Assembly (NCBI RefSeq): GCF_000817815.1 | Contig: NZ_JPRD01000023.1 | Location: 124,001 to 188,000, forward strand | Direction: 5' to 3' | DNA length: 64,000 nucleotides | Source of the DNA: Vibrio owensii CAIM 1854 = LMG 25443 | GTDB taxonomy: Bacteria; Pseudomonadota; Gammaproteobacteria; Enterobacterales; Vibrionaceae | In this document: in pieces, positions 52,651 to 61,594 of the stretch | Layout: each line of letters opens with the position of its first letter | How positions within the stretch are numbered: the first letter of the stretch is position 1 | Translations under genes and position numbers: made by a program | Notes under the pieces: generated by a model | The model's database searches: none | Told to the model about the DNA's origin: nothing | The model's input: only the letters and a program-made list of their open reading frames with translations

Positions 52651-55104
52651 ATGAACAAAGGTACATTAGCACTACTCATTTCAGGCTTAATCACAATTCC
52701 AACGGCAGCGATGGCGATGACTCCCAACACCGAGCTTAACCTAATGCCTTACCCACAAAATGTAGAGTTGGGGCAGGGTAAAATCACACTGGATAAATCC
52801 TTCAGCATGTACATCAAAGGTTACGATTCCCCGCGCGTGCAGTTCAACGCAAAGCGCACCATGGATCGTCTATATCGCCAAACCGGCTTACCAATGCTGA
52901 ACTGGCATGCTGAGTCGGAAAAAGACGCGACCTTGGTGATTGATATTCGTAATGCGCCTAAGTCCGAGGTGCAAGATATTAACAGCGATGAATCGTACCA
53001 ACTTGAATCGCGTAATGGTCAGATCATCATTCGCTCCGAACGCCCTTACGGTGCTTTCCATGGTTTAGAAACCTTCTTGCAGCTAGTGACTACGGACGCA
53101 ACTGGGTACTTTGTGCCTGCTGTGTCGATTCAAGATGAGCCGCGCTTTCCTTGGCGTGGTGTTTCTTATGATACTTCTCGTCACTTCATTGAACTCGACG
53201 TGATTCTTCGCCAACTCGATGCTATGGCATCAGCAAAAATGAACGTTTTCCATTGGCATATTTGGGATGACCAAGCGATTCGTATCCAGCTCGATAATTA
53301 CCAAAAGCTTTGGCAAAACACCGCAGATGGTGATTACTACACCAAAGACGAAATCCGCTATGTGGTGAATTACGCGCGTAACCTTGGCATTCGAGTTATC
53401 CCTGAAATCTCTTTGCCGGGACATGCTTCGGCAGTGGCGCACGCTTACCCTGAATTAATGTCTGGTATGGGTGAGCAATCTTATCCGCATCAACGTGGCT
53501 GGGGTGTGTTTGAGCCGTTAATGGACCCGACCAATCCTGAACTCTACAAGATGCTGGCGAGCGTGTTTGACGAAGTGGTTGAGCTTTTCCCTGATGAGTA
53601 CTTCCATATCGGCGGGGATGAACCAAATTATCAACAGTGGAAAGACAACCCGAAGATTCAGCAATTCATCAAAGACAACAATCTGGATGGTGAGCGCGGT
53701 CTGCAATCGTATCTGAACACCAAGGTTGAACAGATGCTGGAACAGCGCGACAAGAAGATGACTGGCTGGGATGAAATCTGGCACAAAGACCTTCCAACCT
53801 CGATTGTGATTCAAAGTTGGCAAGGGCACGACAGTATAGGTCGAGCAGCAAAAGAGGGCTATCAAGGCATTCTCTCAACAGGCTATTACCTAGACCAGCC
53901 ACAACCAACCAGTTACCACTACCGCAATGATCCAATGCCGAAAGGAATCACGGTTGATGACCAACTTCATCAAGGTGAGAAATTCGCGACTTATGATTGG
54001 GTGAAACCACGCAACAAAGGTGGTCCACGTACAGGTAATCTAACCATTATTGAAGCGACAGACGGCAGCTACCGTGCGTTTACCGATTACAACGGTAAGT
54101 CCCGCGAAGAAGTGTTCATCATCGAGTACGTGCCGGGTGTGAAGTTTAAAGGGCATTTCGATAACTTTATGTCTTACACCGAATTCAACTATGACTTTGC
54201 GGACGGCAAGTTGAAAGACACCAGTTACCAATTGATTGGCAATGTTCGTTGGCCTGCGACTGGAGAATTGGTCGCGAGCAGTGACATGCAGGGGAGTGTC
54301 ATTCCTGAGCCGAACGGTGGCTATCCGGCTGAACTGACCGAGAAAGAACAGCAGCTAATCTTAGGTGGAGAAATCACTATCTGGGGTGAGAACCTCGATT
54401 CAATGACCATCGAGCAACGTTTATGGCCGAGAAGCTACGCGATTGCTGAGCGTCTATGGTCGAGTCAAGAACTGACCGATGAGCGCAGCATGTACAAGCG
54501 CATGAAGGTGATGGATACATGGTCTGAGATTTCGCTTGGTCTACGTCATCATGCCGATGCCAATATGATGTTGAAACGTCTTGCTAATGGCGCGGACGAA
54601 ACACCGCTACAAACGTTAGCGAAGTACATCGAGCCGGCTCAATACTACGCTCGTCATTGGGAGAAGTGGATCTCTACGCCAAACGAAGGTGATTTGTACA
54701 ATCAGTATGAGCGACTAAACCGCTTTGCGGATGCACTGCCAGTAGAAAGCCTAGCAGTGTATGAGATGCAAGATTTAGTCGCGGCTTATACTCAAGGTGA
54801 TACAGCAGCATTGGATGCGTTGGCGATGCATTATCAAAGCGTTAAGTTAGCGGCGCAGCAAGCCAAACCTATTTTCGCGGCGAACGTGGCGTCGGTAGAA
54901 ACGGTGCCAGTTGCAGAAGCCGCAATCAAAGTTGCCGATTTAGGTTTAACTTTGATTGAGCTCGCCAAGCAGGGCAGTGACATTAGCCAATCTGACACTG
55001 AAGCGTATCAATGTACTATCGATGAAAATGCGATTATTTTTGATGAAACGATTGTCGCCATCGTAGTACCAACCGAGCAGTTGCTTCACACTTTAACCGA
55101 TTGA
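52651..55104 (+). CDS. GH20 beta-N-acetylhexosaminidase, exported
   Basis: Chitinolytic enzyme of 817 residues that removes terminal GlcNAc from chitooligosaccharides. The ATG at 52651 (MNKGTLALL) is preferred over 52642 because AGG then has proper spacing; it opens a signal peptide (cleavage near AMA-MT). A GH20 N-terminal domain (about 30-160) precedes the TIM barrel with VFHWHIWDDQAIRI. The catalytic pair Asp323-Glu324 sits in HIGGDEPNYQQW, and the barrel ends with WGENLDS and RLWPRSYAIAERLWSS. An unusual C-terminal extension of about 200 helical residues follows. A periplasmic role on chitobiose or GlcNAc-N-acetylglucosaminate fits the cluster. Confidence 0.92.
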   Translation: MNKGTLALLISGLITIPTAAMAMTPNTELNLMPYPQNVELGQGKITLDKSFSMYIKGYDSPRVQFNAKRTMDRLYRQTGLPMLNWHAESEKDATLVIDIRNAPKSEVQDINSDESYQLESRNGQIIIRSERPYGAFHGLETFLQLVTTDATGYFVPAVSIQDEPRFPWRGVSYDTSRHFIELDVILRQLDAMASAKMNVFHWHIWDDQAIRIQLDNYQKLWQNTADGDYYTKDEIRYVVNYARNLGIRVIPEISLPGHASAVAHAYPELMSGMGEQSYPHQRGWGVFEPLMDPTNPELYKMLASVFDEVVELFPDEYFHIGGDEPNYQQWKDNPKIQQFIKDNNLDGERGLQSYLNTKVEQMLEQRDKKMTGWDEIWHKDLPTSIVIQSWQGHDSIGRAAKEGYQGILSTGYYLDQPQPTSYHYRNDPMPKGITVDDQLHQGEKFATYDWVKPRNKGGPRTGNLTIIEATDGSYRAFTDYNGKSREEVFIIEYVPGVKFKGHFDNFMSYTEFNYDFADGKLKDTSYQLIGNVRWPATGELVASSDMQGSVIPEPNGGYPAELTEKEQQLILGGEITIWGENLDSMTIEQRLWPRSYAIAERLWSSQELTDERSMYKRMKVMDTWSEISLGLRHHADANMMLKRLANGADETPLQTLAKYIEPAQYYARHWEKWISTPNEGDLYNQYERLNRFADALPVESLAVYEMQDLVAAYTQGDTAALDALAMHYQSVKLAAQQAKPIFAANVASVETVPVAEAAIKVADLGLTLIELAKQGSDISQSDTEAYQCTIDENAIIFDETIVAIVVPTEQLLHTLTD

Positions 55105-55183
55105 TAACTAAAAGGGATTGCCGTCTGGTAACGCAGGCGGCATCTTATCGGTTAAGCACTCTTTTATCTCCTAAAGGTTTCCC

Positions 55184-56230
55184 ATGATAGTAAATGGTCA
55201 CTTACATTTTTATGTAGGCACCTATACCGATTCACCAAGTCAAAGTCAGGGCATTGCGTGTGTTTCTCTCGATACTGCTACTGGCGCATTAACGCTCATC
55301 AATGAACTTGTTCCAGACGCAGTAAAAACGATTCGTAACCCTTCTTACCTTGCGCTCAAAGGAGAGGGTTTATATACATTTAATGAAGTCGAACGCTTGG
55401 CAGGTGCAGAGCTGATATTTGCTGAAAAAACAGACAACTATGCACTGCCAATTGAAGGTGACTACCCTTGCCATATCGACATTAAAGAACCGTTACTCGC
55501 TGTTGCAAACTACGGTTCCGGCAATGTGAGTGTTTACCAACTTGATGAGCAAGGTAAGCCATTGAAATCCATTGCAGAATTGTATGTAGAAGGTAATGGA
55601 CCCAATATTGACCGTCAAACTTCCCCTCATGCCCATCAAGTCACTTTTCTAGAACATTCCGCTCAATTGGCTGTGGTCGATTTAGGTACAGACAGTGTTC
55701 ACTTTTATGACTACGGCAATGATGGTGAGACAGTTAAGTTTCCACTTTCTCAAAGTGTCGCTATGCCTGCTGGCTCAGGGCCTCGTCATTTGATCTTCAA
55801 TCGTGATGAATCTGTCGCGTACGTTGTTTGCGAATTGTCTGAAACGCTGGTGGTACTTCGCAAGCAAAACGGACAATGGAATCTGACTCAGCAAGTTAAA
55901 CTGCTAGCCGATGAAGAGAACAAAGAAGCGGCGTCTGCGATTCGTCTCTCTGCGGATGAGCGCTTTGTCTATGTCTCATGCCGTGCGCAAAATCTGATCA
56001 GCACATTTGATGTAACGAGCAATACTCCGGTTCAAATTGCCGCGTCCGATTGTGGTGGCGCGTTCCCAAGAGATTTTGTTTTATCCCATGACGGGCAGTG
56101 GATGCTCGTTGCTAATCAACATTCACATAATGTCGCTAGCTTTCACAGGAATCCGGAAACTGGCGCTATCACTCCAACCGGATACTCATGCGACATCGGT
56201 GCGCCTGTGTGTTTGGTTGAGAAGTCGTAA
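55184..56230 (+). CDS. Beta-propeller lactonase (YbhE/Pgl-like)
   Basis: A 348-residue seven-bladed propeller of the 6-phosphogluconolactonase YbhE type. Motifs include FYVGTYT at the start, HPCH-like PCHIDIKEPLLAVANYGSGNVSVY, SPHAHQV, and GSGPRHLIFN. No signal peptide is seen, so it is cytoplasmic. Next to sugar-acid genes it may open a 1,5-lactone of N-acetylglucosaminate, the first product of C1 oxidation of chitin, rather than act in the pentose pathway. It lies 79 bp after GH20 and 14 bp before the second RidA. Confidence 0.85.
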   Translation: MIVNGHLHFYVGTYTDSPSQSQGIACVSLDTATGALTLINELVPDAVKTIRNPSYLALKGEGLYTFNEVERLAGAELIFAEKTDNYALPIEGDYPCHIDIKEPLLAVANYGSGNVSVYQLDEQGKPLKSIAELYVEGNGPNIDRQTSPHAHQVTFLEHSAQLAVVDLGTDSVHFYDYGNDGETVKFPLSQSVAMPAGSGPRHLIFNRDESVAYVVCELSETLVVLRKQNGQWNLTQQVKLLADEENKEAASAIRLSADERFVYVSCRAQNLISTFDVTSNTPVQIAASDCGGAFPRDFVLSHDGQWMLVANQHSHNVASFHRNPETGAITPTGYSCDIGAPVCLVEKS

Positions 56231-56244
56231 TTAAGAGAAATAAC

Positions 56245-56607
56245 ATGACAATTCATCGTATTAATCCATGCAAACGTTGGTCTGATGTAACGGTATTCAA
56301 CGGTATTGCCAACTTTGTTGAGGTGGCAGAAGCTGACACCACTGCGGATATGAAAGGGCAAGTGCAGCAGATCTTCGACCAAGCTGAACAAATGCTAGCC
56401 AGTGTTGATAGCGATAAGTCGCGCATTCTATCTGTGACGATTTACGTGACGGATTTTGCTAACTTCGATGCGCTTAACGAAGTGTGGGATGCGTGGTTCC
56501 CTGAGGGCTGCGCACCAAGCCGTGCTTGCGTCAAAGTTGAATTGGCGAACCCTGAACTGTTGGTAGAAATGGCGTTCGTTGCTGCTGCGGGTGAGAAGTT
56601 CCAGTAG
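56245..56607 (+). CDS. RidA-family protein, copy 2
   Basis: A 120-residue YjgF-like protein, with IHRINPCKRWSDVTVFNG at the start and GCAPSRACVKVELANPELLVEM near the end, including the conserved Arg. It differs from the RidA at 48450 and belongs to another subgroup of the family. It is the last gene of the cluster, in tight linkage with the lactonase. A distinct role on a sugar-acid imine is possible. Confidence 0.87.
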   Translation: MTIHRINPCKRWSDVTVFNGIANFVEVAEADTTADMKGQVQQIFDQAEQMLASVDSDKSRILSVTIYVTDFANFDALNEVWDAWFPEGCAPSRACVKVELANPELLVEMAFVAAAGEKFQ

Positions 56608-56633
56608 TTCGACATCTCTCTACTTAAACCATC

Positions 56634-56680
56634 AAGCCCAGCGTTATATAGCTCAATAACGCTGGGCTTTGTTTTATTGA
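56634..56680 (+). terminator. Terminator closing the sugar-acid operon
   Basis: Perfect 14-bp stem AAGCCCAGCGTTAT/ATAACGCTGGGCTT followed by TGTTTTATT. Confidence 0.92.
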
Positions 56681-56845
56681 ACTAATCAGCATAAACCAAA
56701 TAGGTCGCCAGTAAGCACGAATTTGAAAATATCACGCAAAGTATCACTTATTGGCTTAAAATGAGTTCTTTTGATACTTAATGATCGGTTGCTGTTTCTT
56801 TTGGGGCATACACTTATCCCGAACTTAAGAAATAGGAGCATCATC

Positions 56846-57379
56846 ATGAAAGCAATCACTACATCGGTTTTGGCGTTAAGCTTATTGGCAGTGGGTTCAG
56901 CGCAAGCATTTGAGTTAACCAGTAAAGACATCCAAGAAGGTCATCCTATGGCGAAGACCTTCGAATACAACAGCTGGGGCTGTAATGGTGGCAACCAATC
57001 TCCACAATTGATGTGGAAGGACGCGCCAGCAGGAACTAAGAGCTTTGCAATCACGGCTTATGACCCTGATGCACCTACTGGCAGTGGTTTCTGGCACTGG
57101 GTTGCGTTTAACATTCCAGCTTCAGTAAGTGAACTGCCACGCGCAGTGAACATTGAAAAATTGGGCGGTAAAGAGTCGCGTATTGACTACGGAACGGTTG
57201 GTTTTGGTGGCGTTTGCCCACCAGAAGCAGACGGCATGCACCGCTACCAATTTACGGTTTGGGCATTGCCAACAGAGAAACTAAACCTAGATGAAAACAC
57301 GCCGGCTGCTGTGGTTGGTTTTACCCTTAACAGCATGGCACTAGACAAAGCAAAACTGACGGCGACGTACACACGTTAA
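56846..57379 (+). CDS. YbhB/YbcL-family PEBP (Raf kinase inhibitor-like) protein, exported
   Basis: A 177-residue protein. The ATG at 56846 with AGGAG starts a signal peptide (cleavage near AQA-FE); the frame opens earlier, but the upstream part is not protein-like. PEBP motifs are present: CNGGNQSPQLMWKDAP, then AITAYDPDAPTGSGFWHWV and YQFTVWAL. Bacterial YbhB-type proteins bind small anions or phospholipid headgroups in the periplasm, and their function is unclear. The AraC-family gene follows after 37 bp. Confidence 0.9.
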   Translation: MKAITTSVLALSLLAVGSAQAFELTSKDIQEGHPMAKTFEYNSWGCNGGNQSPQLMWKDAPAGTKSFAITAYDPDAPTGSGFWHWVAFNIPASVSELPRAVNIEKLGGKESRIDYGTVGFGGVCPPEADGMHRYQFTVWALPTEKLNLDENTPAAVVGFTLNSMALDKAKLTATYTR

Positions 57380-57416
57380 GCCGTAATGGGTAGATGATAG
57401 AAAACGAGGGGAATAG

Positions 57417-58199
57417 ATGAGCCATCAATATCGAGTCACGTTGTTTCGTGCCGAGCAGTTACAGAAACTGCGTAATGTGAAGATCCATTCCCCAAGTATC
57501 ATTCAGATCATCACGGGCAGTAAGCGTCTGTTCTGGAAAGAATCGGCGCTGGATCTTTCCCATTCTGAGTTGCTGCTTTGTGAGGCTTCCGCATCGCTGA
57601 GTTTTGAGAACTTACCGCAAAAAGGTAAGTTTCTCTCTAGAATGTTCAGCTTTCATTGTTTGCCGTCAGAAGCAATGCTTGAACTGAGTGCAAGCATTGA
57701 CGGTGGTGAAGAAAAGCCGACATTAGAAGCCGATAAAGCCTTGGAAGACACGCTCAATGCTTTGTTCTCGTTTGACCAACAAACCATGAGCAAAGAGACC
57801 CAAACCTTCTGGGTAATGGGGTTGTATCAACAACTTGCTGAGCGTGGTGTGTTGCATCACTTGTTTGCGAGTGCGAACACAACATTCAGCCAGAAGCTGA
57901 GCCGTTATTTGTCGCATTCTCCGGGAGAGGAACACCCATTAGAGCTAGTGGCTGAACGTTTTGCCATGAGCCGTGCGACTATGATTCGCAAGCTCAAGCA
58001 AGAGGGCACTCAGTATCGGGAAGTGCTGGCGGAAGTACGCTTAAATCATGCCTTGTATTTGATGCAGAATGGTCATTACAACGTCGCGCTGTTGGCTCAG
58101 TCTTGCGGCTATCAATCCGAGGGGCGTTTTAGTCAACGCTTTAAAGGCAAATTCGGATTGACTCCGAGTGACTACATCAAAACGGTTGTGGTCAGTTAG
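57417..58199 (+). CDS. AraC-family transcriptional regulator
   Basis: A 260-residue protein. The C-terminal 100 residues hold the two helix-turn-helix units (ELVAERFAMSRATMIRKLKQ and NVALLAQSCGYQSEGRFSQR followed by FKGKFGLTPSDY). The N-terminal part resembles the small-molecule domain of AraC regulators of the RegA/GadX type. It lies 37 bp after the PEBP gene and may be co-transcribed with it. Targets and effector are unknown. Confidence 0.9.
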   Translation: MSHQYRVTLFRAEQLQKLRNVKIHSPSIIQIITGSKRLFWKESALDLSHSELLLCEASASLSFENLPQKGKFLSRMFSFHCLPSEAMLELSASIDGGEEKPTLEADKALEDTLNALFSFDQQTMSKETQTFWVMGLYQQLAERGVLHHLFASANTTFSQKLSRYLSHSPGEEHPLELVAERFAMSRATMIRKLKQEGTQYREVLAEVRLNHALYLMQNGHYNVALLAQSCGYQSEGRFSQRFKGKFGLTPSDYIKTVVVS

Positions 58200-58234
58200 C
58201 GCTTGCGAATAATTGCTTGCGCGCGTTTAATCGC

Positions 58235-58453
58235 TTACGCGCGTTTTACCGAGTGCAACGCAGTTGGTGCTTTGGAATCTGCAATCGCCAAATCAGACAG
58301 AAGCTGTTGCAGTAACTCTGCAGCGTGGACGTTCGCTTTTACTTTATCAACGTCACTCCAGCTCGTACTGTTTTCTTCTTCAAGGTATTTAATTGTCTGT
58401 TGTGAAAGCTTGAGAACAGCATGCCACTTCAGTTTTTTATATTCTAAATTCAT
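58235..58453 (-). CDS. Hypothetical small protein, 72 residues
   Basis: The ATG at 58453 (MNLEYKKLKWHAV) is preceded by AGGAG at ideal distance, stronger than the in-frame TTG at 58459. It is a mainly helical, hydrophilic protein with a weak heptad pattern in WSDVDKVKANVHAAELLQQLL. No family is recognised. It is convergent with the AraC gene. Confidence 0.65.
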   Translation of the reverse strand: MNLEYKKLKWHAVLKLSQQTIKYLEEENSTSWSDVDKVKANVHAAELLQQLLSDLAIADSKAPTALHSVKRA

Positions 58454-58554
58454 ACTCAAACTCCTATGTGAATGATTAATTTAAAACATTGTTCAAAACT
58501 TTGAGTTAGCAAATAGGAATTTGTTAATAAGCCTATGCCTAGAGCGGATATAAA

Positions 58555-58586
58555 AAAGCGCCCATCGCTTTAACGACGGGCGCTTT
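58555..58586. terminator. Terminator beside the arsenite efflux gene
   Basis: AAAGCGCCC/GGGCGCTTT stem with extra inner pairing ATCG/CGAC. It lies 20 bp beyond the acr3 stop on the minus strand. Confidence 0.88.
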
Positions 58587-58606
58587 CAAGTCACTATAAC
58601 CTTTGG

Positions 58607-59662
58607 TTATTTGTAGTATTTCTTCTTCATTTTGAGTGCTACGTTCACCAAAGCAATCAATACAGGCACTTCGATCAGTGGACCAATGACACCAGCAAAA
58701 GCTTGGTCTGAGTTTAGGCCAAACACCGCGATAGAAACCGCAATTGCCAATTCAAAGTTGTTGCCTGTTGCCGTGAAAGCAATCGATGCATTTTTGTCGT
58801 AGTCGATGCCCATTTTCTTACCAACGAAGAAGCTGACAAAGAACATCAACACAAAGTAGATAGCCAGTGGAATTGCTACACGGAATACATCCATTGGAAG
58901 TTCAAGAATCATTTCACCTTTTAAGCTGAACATCAGTACGATGGTCGCAAGTAGGGCGATAAGCGTAATTGGTGAAATGCGTGGGATGAACGCGTCGTTG
59001 TACCATTGTTCACCTTTCGCAGCGACCAGCCATTTGCGGCTTAGGAAGCCCGCTAGGAATGGGATACCAAGGTAAATCAGAACACTTTCCGCGATGTCCA
59101 TCATCGAGATATCAACCACGAAACCTTCGTAACCAAAGACTGGTGGCAACACAGTGATGAACAACCATGCCATCACACTGTAAGTCACGATTTGGAAAGC
59201 GCTGTTTAATGCAACTAGAGCTGCACCGTATTCTTTGTTACCGCCACCGATATCGTTCCATACCAATACCATCGCAATACAACGAGCAAGACCGATCAGA
59301 ATGATACCAACCATGTAGCCCGGATGATCACCTAGGAAAGTCAATGCAAGGATGAACATCAAAATAGGGCCGACAATCCAGTTCATGACCAAAGACAGCG
59401 TGATCGCTTTTTTATCTTTCGTCACTGTGCCTAGCAGGTTGTAGTTCACCTTTGCGAGTGGCGGGTACATCATCAAAATCAAACCAATCGCTAGCGGTAC
59501 GTTTGTGCTACCAACTGACATTGACTCGTTCCACTCAGCAACTTGAGGGAATGCTGCGCCAATACCTACACCGATTGCCATTGCAACAAAAATCCACACC
59601 GTTAGGTAACGGTCCAAGAAGCTCATTTTGTCGCTGGCACTATTTAAAACTTGAGTAGTCAT
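58607..59662 (-). CDS. acr3: Arsenite efflux transporter, ACR3 family
   Basis: A 351-residue inner-membrane carrier of about ten helices that exports arsenite. The ACR3 hallmark [14 protein letters not shown], with the essential Cys, is present near residue 126, along with [21 protein letters not shown] at the N-terminus. It lies 85 bp downstream of arsR on the same strand, with an ArsR-type operator in the gap. No arsC reductase gene is adjacent. Confidence 0.93.
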   Translation of the reverse strand: MTTQVLNSASDKMSFLDRYLTVWIFVAMAIGVGIGAAFPQVAEWNESMSVGSTNVPLAIGLILMMYPPLAKVNYNLLGTVTKDKKAITLSLVMNWIVGPILMFILALTFLGDHPGYMVGIILIGLARCIAMVLVWNDIGGGNKEYGAALVALNSAFQIVTYSVMAWLFITVLPPVFGYEGFVVDISMMDIAESVLIYLGIPFLAGFLSRKWLVAAKGEQWYNDAFIPRISPITLIALLATIVLMFSLKGEMILELPMDVFRVAIPLAIYFVLMFFVSFFVGKKMGIDYDKNASIAFTATGNNFELAIAVSIAVFGLNSDQAFAGVIGPLIEVPVLIALVNVALKMKKKYYK

Positions 59663-59680
59663 AGTGTTCTCTTATTCGTT

Positions 59681-59698
59681 TATCGTCGAAAGGCGATA
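59681..59698. promoter_or_regulatory. ArsR-type operator in front of acr3
   Basis: TATCGTCGAAAGGCGATA, with ATCG/CGAT arms, matches the copy upstream of arsR at 15 of 18 bases. Confidence 0.7.
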
Positions 59699-59747
59699 GT
59701 TAAAGGTATAGTTTATCTCTGCACGCCTGACCAGCGTGCAAAGGGAA

Positions 59748-60089
59748 TTAATCAAATAACTTGGAAAATCCTAGATTGAACTGATCAAACGCGTCGCGTT
59801 GAATGCGGTAACACACCTTAGGTGGGTTTGGCTCGGCGCTGATAAAGCCAGCTTGCTTTAGAATGCGCAAGTGCTCGGAAACAGTAGATTGCGCAAGACC
59901 CAGTTCAGAAACCAAATCACTGTTCAAACAACCGCCCATTGTATCAAGCGTGTGCAGGATATGCAGAATGCGTAAACGTGCTGGGTGTGACAAAGCTTTT
60001 GCTTGTGCTGCTAGAGTTTGTTCTTTCTCGAGCTGTTGTTGTGTTGTCTGAAAAACAACTTCGCACGTGTCGTTGCACTTATCACTCAT
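59748..60089 (-). CDS. arsR: ArsR-family arsenic-responsive repressor
   Basis: A 113-residue winged-helix repressor (LSHPARLRILHIL, GLAQSTVSEHLRILKQAGF). Cys residues at 5 and 9 near the N-terminus and GGC at about 52 could bind arsenite, but the classical CVC motif of E. coli ArsR is absent, so this is another metal-site type. Two matching operators flank the gene, one before it and one before acr3. Confidence 0.92.
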   Translation of the reverse strand: MSDKCNDTCEVVFQTTQQQLEKEQTLAAQAKALSHPARLRILHILHTLDTMGGCLNSDLVSELGLAQSTVSEHLRILKQAGFISAEPNPPKVCYRIQRDAFDQFNLGFSKLFD

Positions 60090-60107
60090 TCGCTGGCCTT
60101 AATAGTT

Positions 60108-60125
60108 AATCGTCGAATTGCGATA
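60108..60125. promoter_or_regulatory. ArsR-type operator in front of arsR
   Basis: AATCGTCGAATTGCGATA, 19 bp upstream of the arsR ATG, matches the acr3 operator at 15 of 18 bases. Confidence 0.7.
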
Positions 60126-60248
60126 AAGTGTACGCCTGCTCTGTGGAAGATGCAACAAATCGATGAAAAAATTAATCGGGAAATAACGATGAATAAAAAG
60201 TTGAAAAAATATCTCTTGTAAAAACAGTAATATAATCAAAATCCAAGT

Positions 60249-60297
60249 AGGTTACTAAAAGTTAACTAATTGCACTATATTTCTAGGTTACCATAAT
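60249..60297 (+). promoter_or_regulatory. HxlR-type operator and promoter of mdaB
   Basis: The operator AGGTTACTAAAAGTTAACT (60249-60267) is followed after 2 bp by the -35 TTGCAC (60270-60275), a 16-bp spacer and the -10 CATAAT (60292-60297). An extra half-site AGGTTACC (60285-60292) lies within the spacer. Confidence 0.78.
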
Positions 60298-60359
60298 AAA
60301 CCACATCCGACGCACAATGGTTATTGCGTCATCTTGTGAACTTATTTAAAGGTAATCCC

Positions 60360-60944
60360 ATGAGCAACGTACTGATCATCAACGCACACGAACCATCACC
60401 ATACTCAGAAGGTCGTCTAAACGCTTCTCTTGTCGACAAAGCACAGACGCTTCTCCAAGCAAAAGGTCATGAGGTTCGCGTTGTGACACTGCAAGATGAG
60501 ATCAACGTAGATGATCAACTCGCACACTTTGAATGGGCTGATCGCGTGATCATCCAAAGCCCAATCAACTGGATGTCTGTGCCTTGGTCATTCAAAAAAT
60601 ACATGGACGACGTGTTTACTGCGGGTATGGGCGGCGCACTGTGTGCATTTGATGGCCGTAGCGCAGAAGAACCAAAGAAAAACTATGGTACAGGCGGTAC
60701 TCAAACCAACAGCAAATACATGCTGTCACTGACATTCAACGCGCCAGAAGAATCGTTTGATGATGAGAACGAATACCTATTCCAAGGTAAAGGCGTGGAC
60801 GATTTGATGTTCCATATGCACGCTAACTTCCGCTTCTTTGGTATGTCAGCACTGCCTACATTCGCTTGTTACGACGTGATGAAGAACGCAGATATCGAAA
60901 ACGATTTTGTTCGTTTCGAAGCGCACATTAACGAAAACTTCTAA
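60360..60944 (+). CDS. mdaB: NAD(P)H:quinone oxidoreductase MdaB
   Basis: A 194-residue flavodoxin-like enzyme that reduces quinones by two electrons. The ATG at 60360 has AAAGGTAA before it. It matches E. coli MdaB in length and blocks: [63 protein letters not shown], and [15 protein letters not shown]. It protects against quinone stress. The motif upstream and the hxlR gene just downstream suggest HxlR control. Confidence 0.92.
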   Translation: MSNVLIINAHEPSPYSEGRLNASLVDKAQTLLQAKGHEVRVVTLQDEINVDDQLAHFEWADRVIIQSPINWMSVPWSFKKYMDDVFTAGMGGALCAFDGRSAEEPKKNYGTGGTQTNSKYMLSLTFNAPEESFDDENEYLFQGKGVDDLMFHMHANFRFFGMSALPTFACYDVMKNADIENDFVRFEAHINENF

Positions 60945-61064
60945 TCCTTTTAGAAACATAGTGCGAACTGAATGATGAATTGAGATGGACTGCTGCAGGC
61001 GGTCCATTTTTATTTGTTTGCGGCGAGGTGACGTTTTTATTACTCTAAAGCACTAAATGTATCT

Positions 61065-61083
61065 AGCTTACTTTTCGTTACCT
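61065..61083. promoter_or_regulatory. Diverged HxlR-type site in front of hxlR
   Basis: AGCTTACTTTTCGTTACCT matches the consensus AGTTAACTTTTGGTAACCT at 15 of 19 bases and lies 28 bp before the GTG start of hxlR. Its orientation and place suit autoregulation. Confidence 0.6.
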
Positions 61084-61111
61084 AGATTGGGTGCGTATCT
61101 TGAGGTGTATT

Positions 61112-61480
61112 GTGGAAAGCAGAATCAGTGTAGATAGCAAAGGTCGTAAGTCAGTGGCTAACGTATGTGCGGAGCCATGTGCTATCGAGAAAGGGATGCG
61201 TCTAATTGGTGGTAAATGGAAAGGCTCTTTGATTTTTCATTTGAAAGATGGCCCAGTTCGCTTCAATGACTTAGCACGCATGCTAGGCGGCGCAAGCAAA
61301 AAGATGATCGACCAACGCCTTAAAGAGCTAGAAGCGGAAGGTATGGTGGTGCGCAAAGTGATCAGCGATCGCCCAATTGCAGTCAGCTATGAGCTAACAG
61401 AGTTCGGCCGTACCGCACTTAAGATTCTTGATGATTTGCGAATTTGGTCTGAGACTCACCAGATTGAGTTGCGTAAATAA
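61112..61480 (+). CDS. HxlR-family transcriptional regulator
   Basis: A 122-residue winged-helix protein. The GTG at 61112 follows TTGAGGTG and is preferred over the GTG at 61091. The family core is clear: CAIEKGMRLIGGKWKGSLIF, then FNDLARMLGGASKKMIDQRL and the DNA helix, and VSYELTEFGRTAL. Cys19 and Cys23 lie at the position of the redox-sensing Cys of relatives (YodB/QsrR). Adjacent mdaB and peroxiredoxin genes and the shared 19-bp sites mark it as the likely regulator of a quinone/thiol-stress regulon. Confidence 0.88.
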   Translation: MESRISVDSKGRKSVANVCAEPCAIEKGMRLIGGKWKGSLIFHLKDGPVRFNDLARMLGGASKKMIDQRLKELEAEGMVVRKVISDRPIAVSYELTEFGRTALKILDDLRIWSETHQIELRK

Positions 61481-61525
61481 CGCGGCCTTTTGTATCTCAT
61501 CATCGATTAACGGTTTAAGCCAATA

Positions 61526-61555
61526 AAAATGCCAGCATATCGCTGGCATTTTTTA
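61526..61555. terminator. Bidirectional terminator between hxlR and peroxiredoxin genes
   Basis: Stem AAAATGCCAGC/GCTGGCATTTT with loop ATATC and six T. Confidence 0.92.
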
Positions 61556-61594
61556 TGTTTGATTGTTGTTTGGGGCTGATTGGGCGTAATCCGC

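Noticed and set aside
58203..58475. 90-residue plus-strand ORF after the AraC gene
   Set aside because: It overlaps the minus-strand 72-residue ORF, which has a far better ribosome site; its composition is not protein-like.
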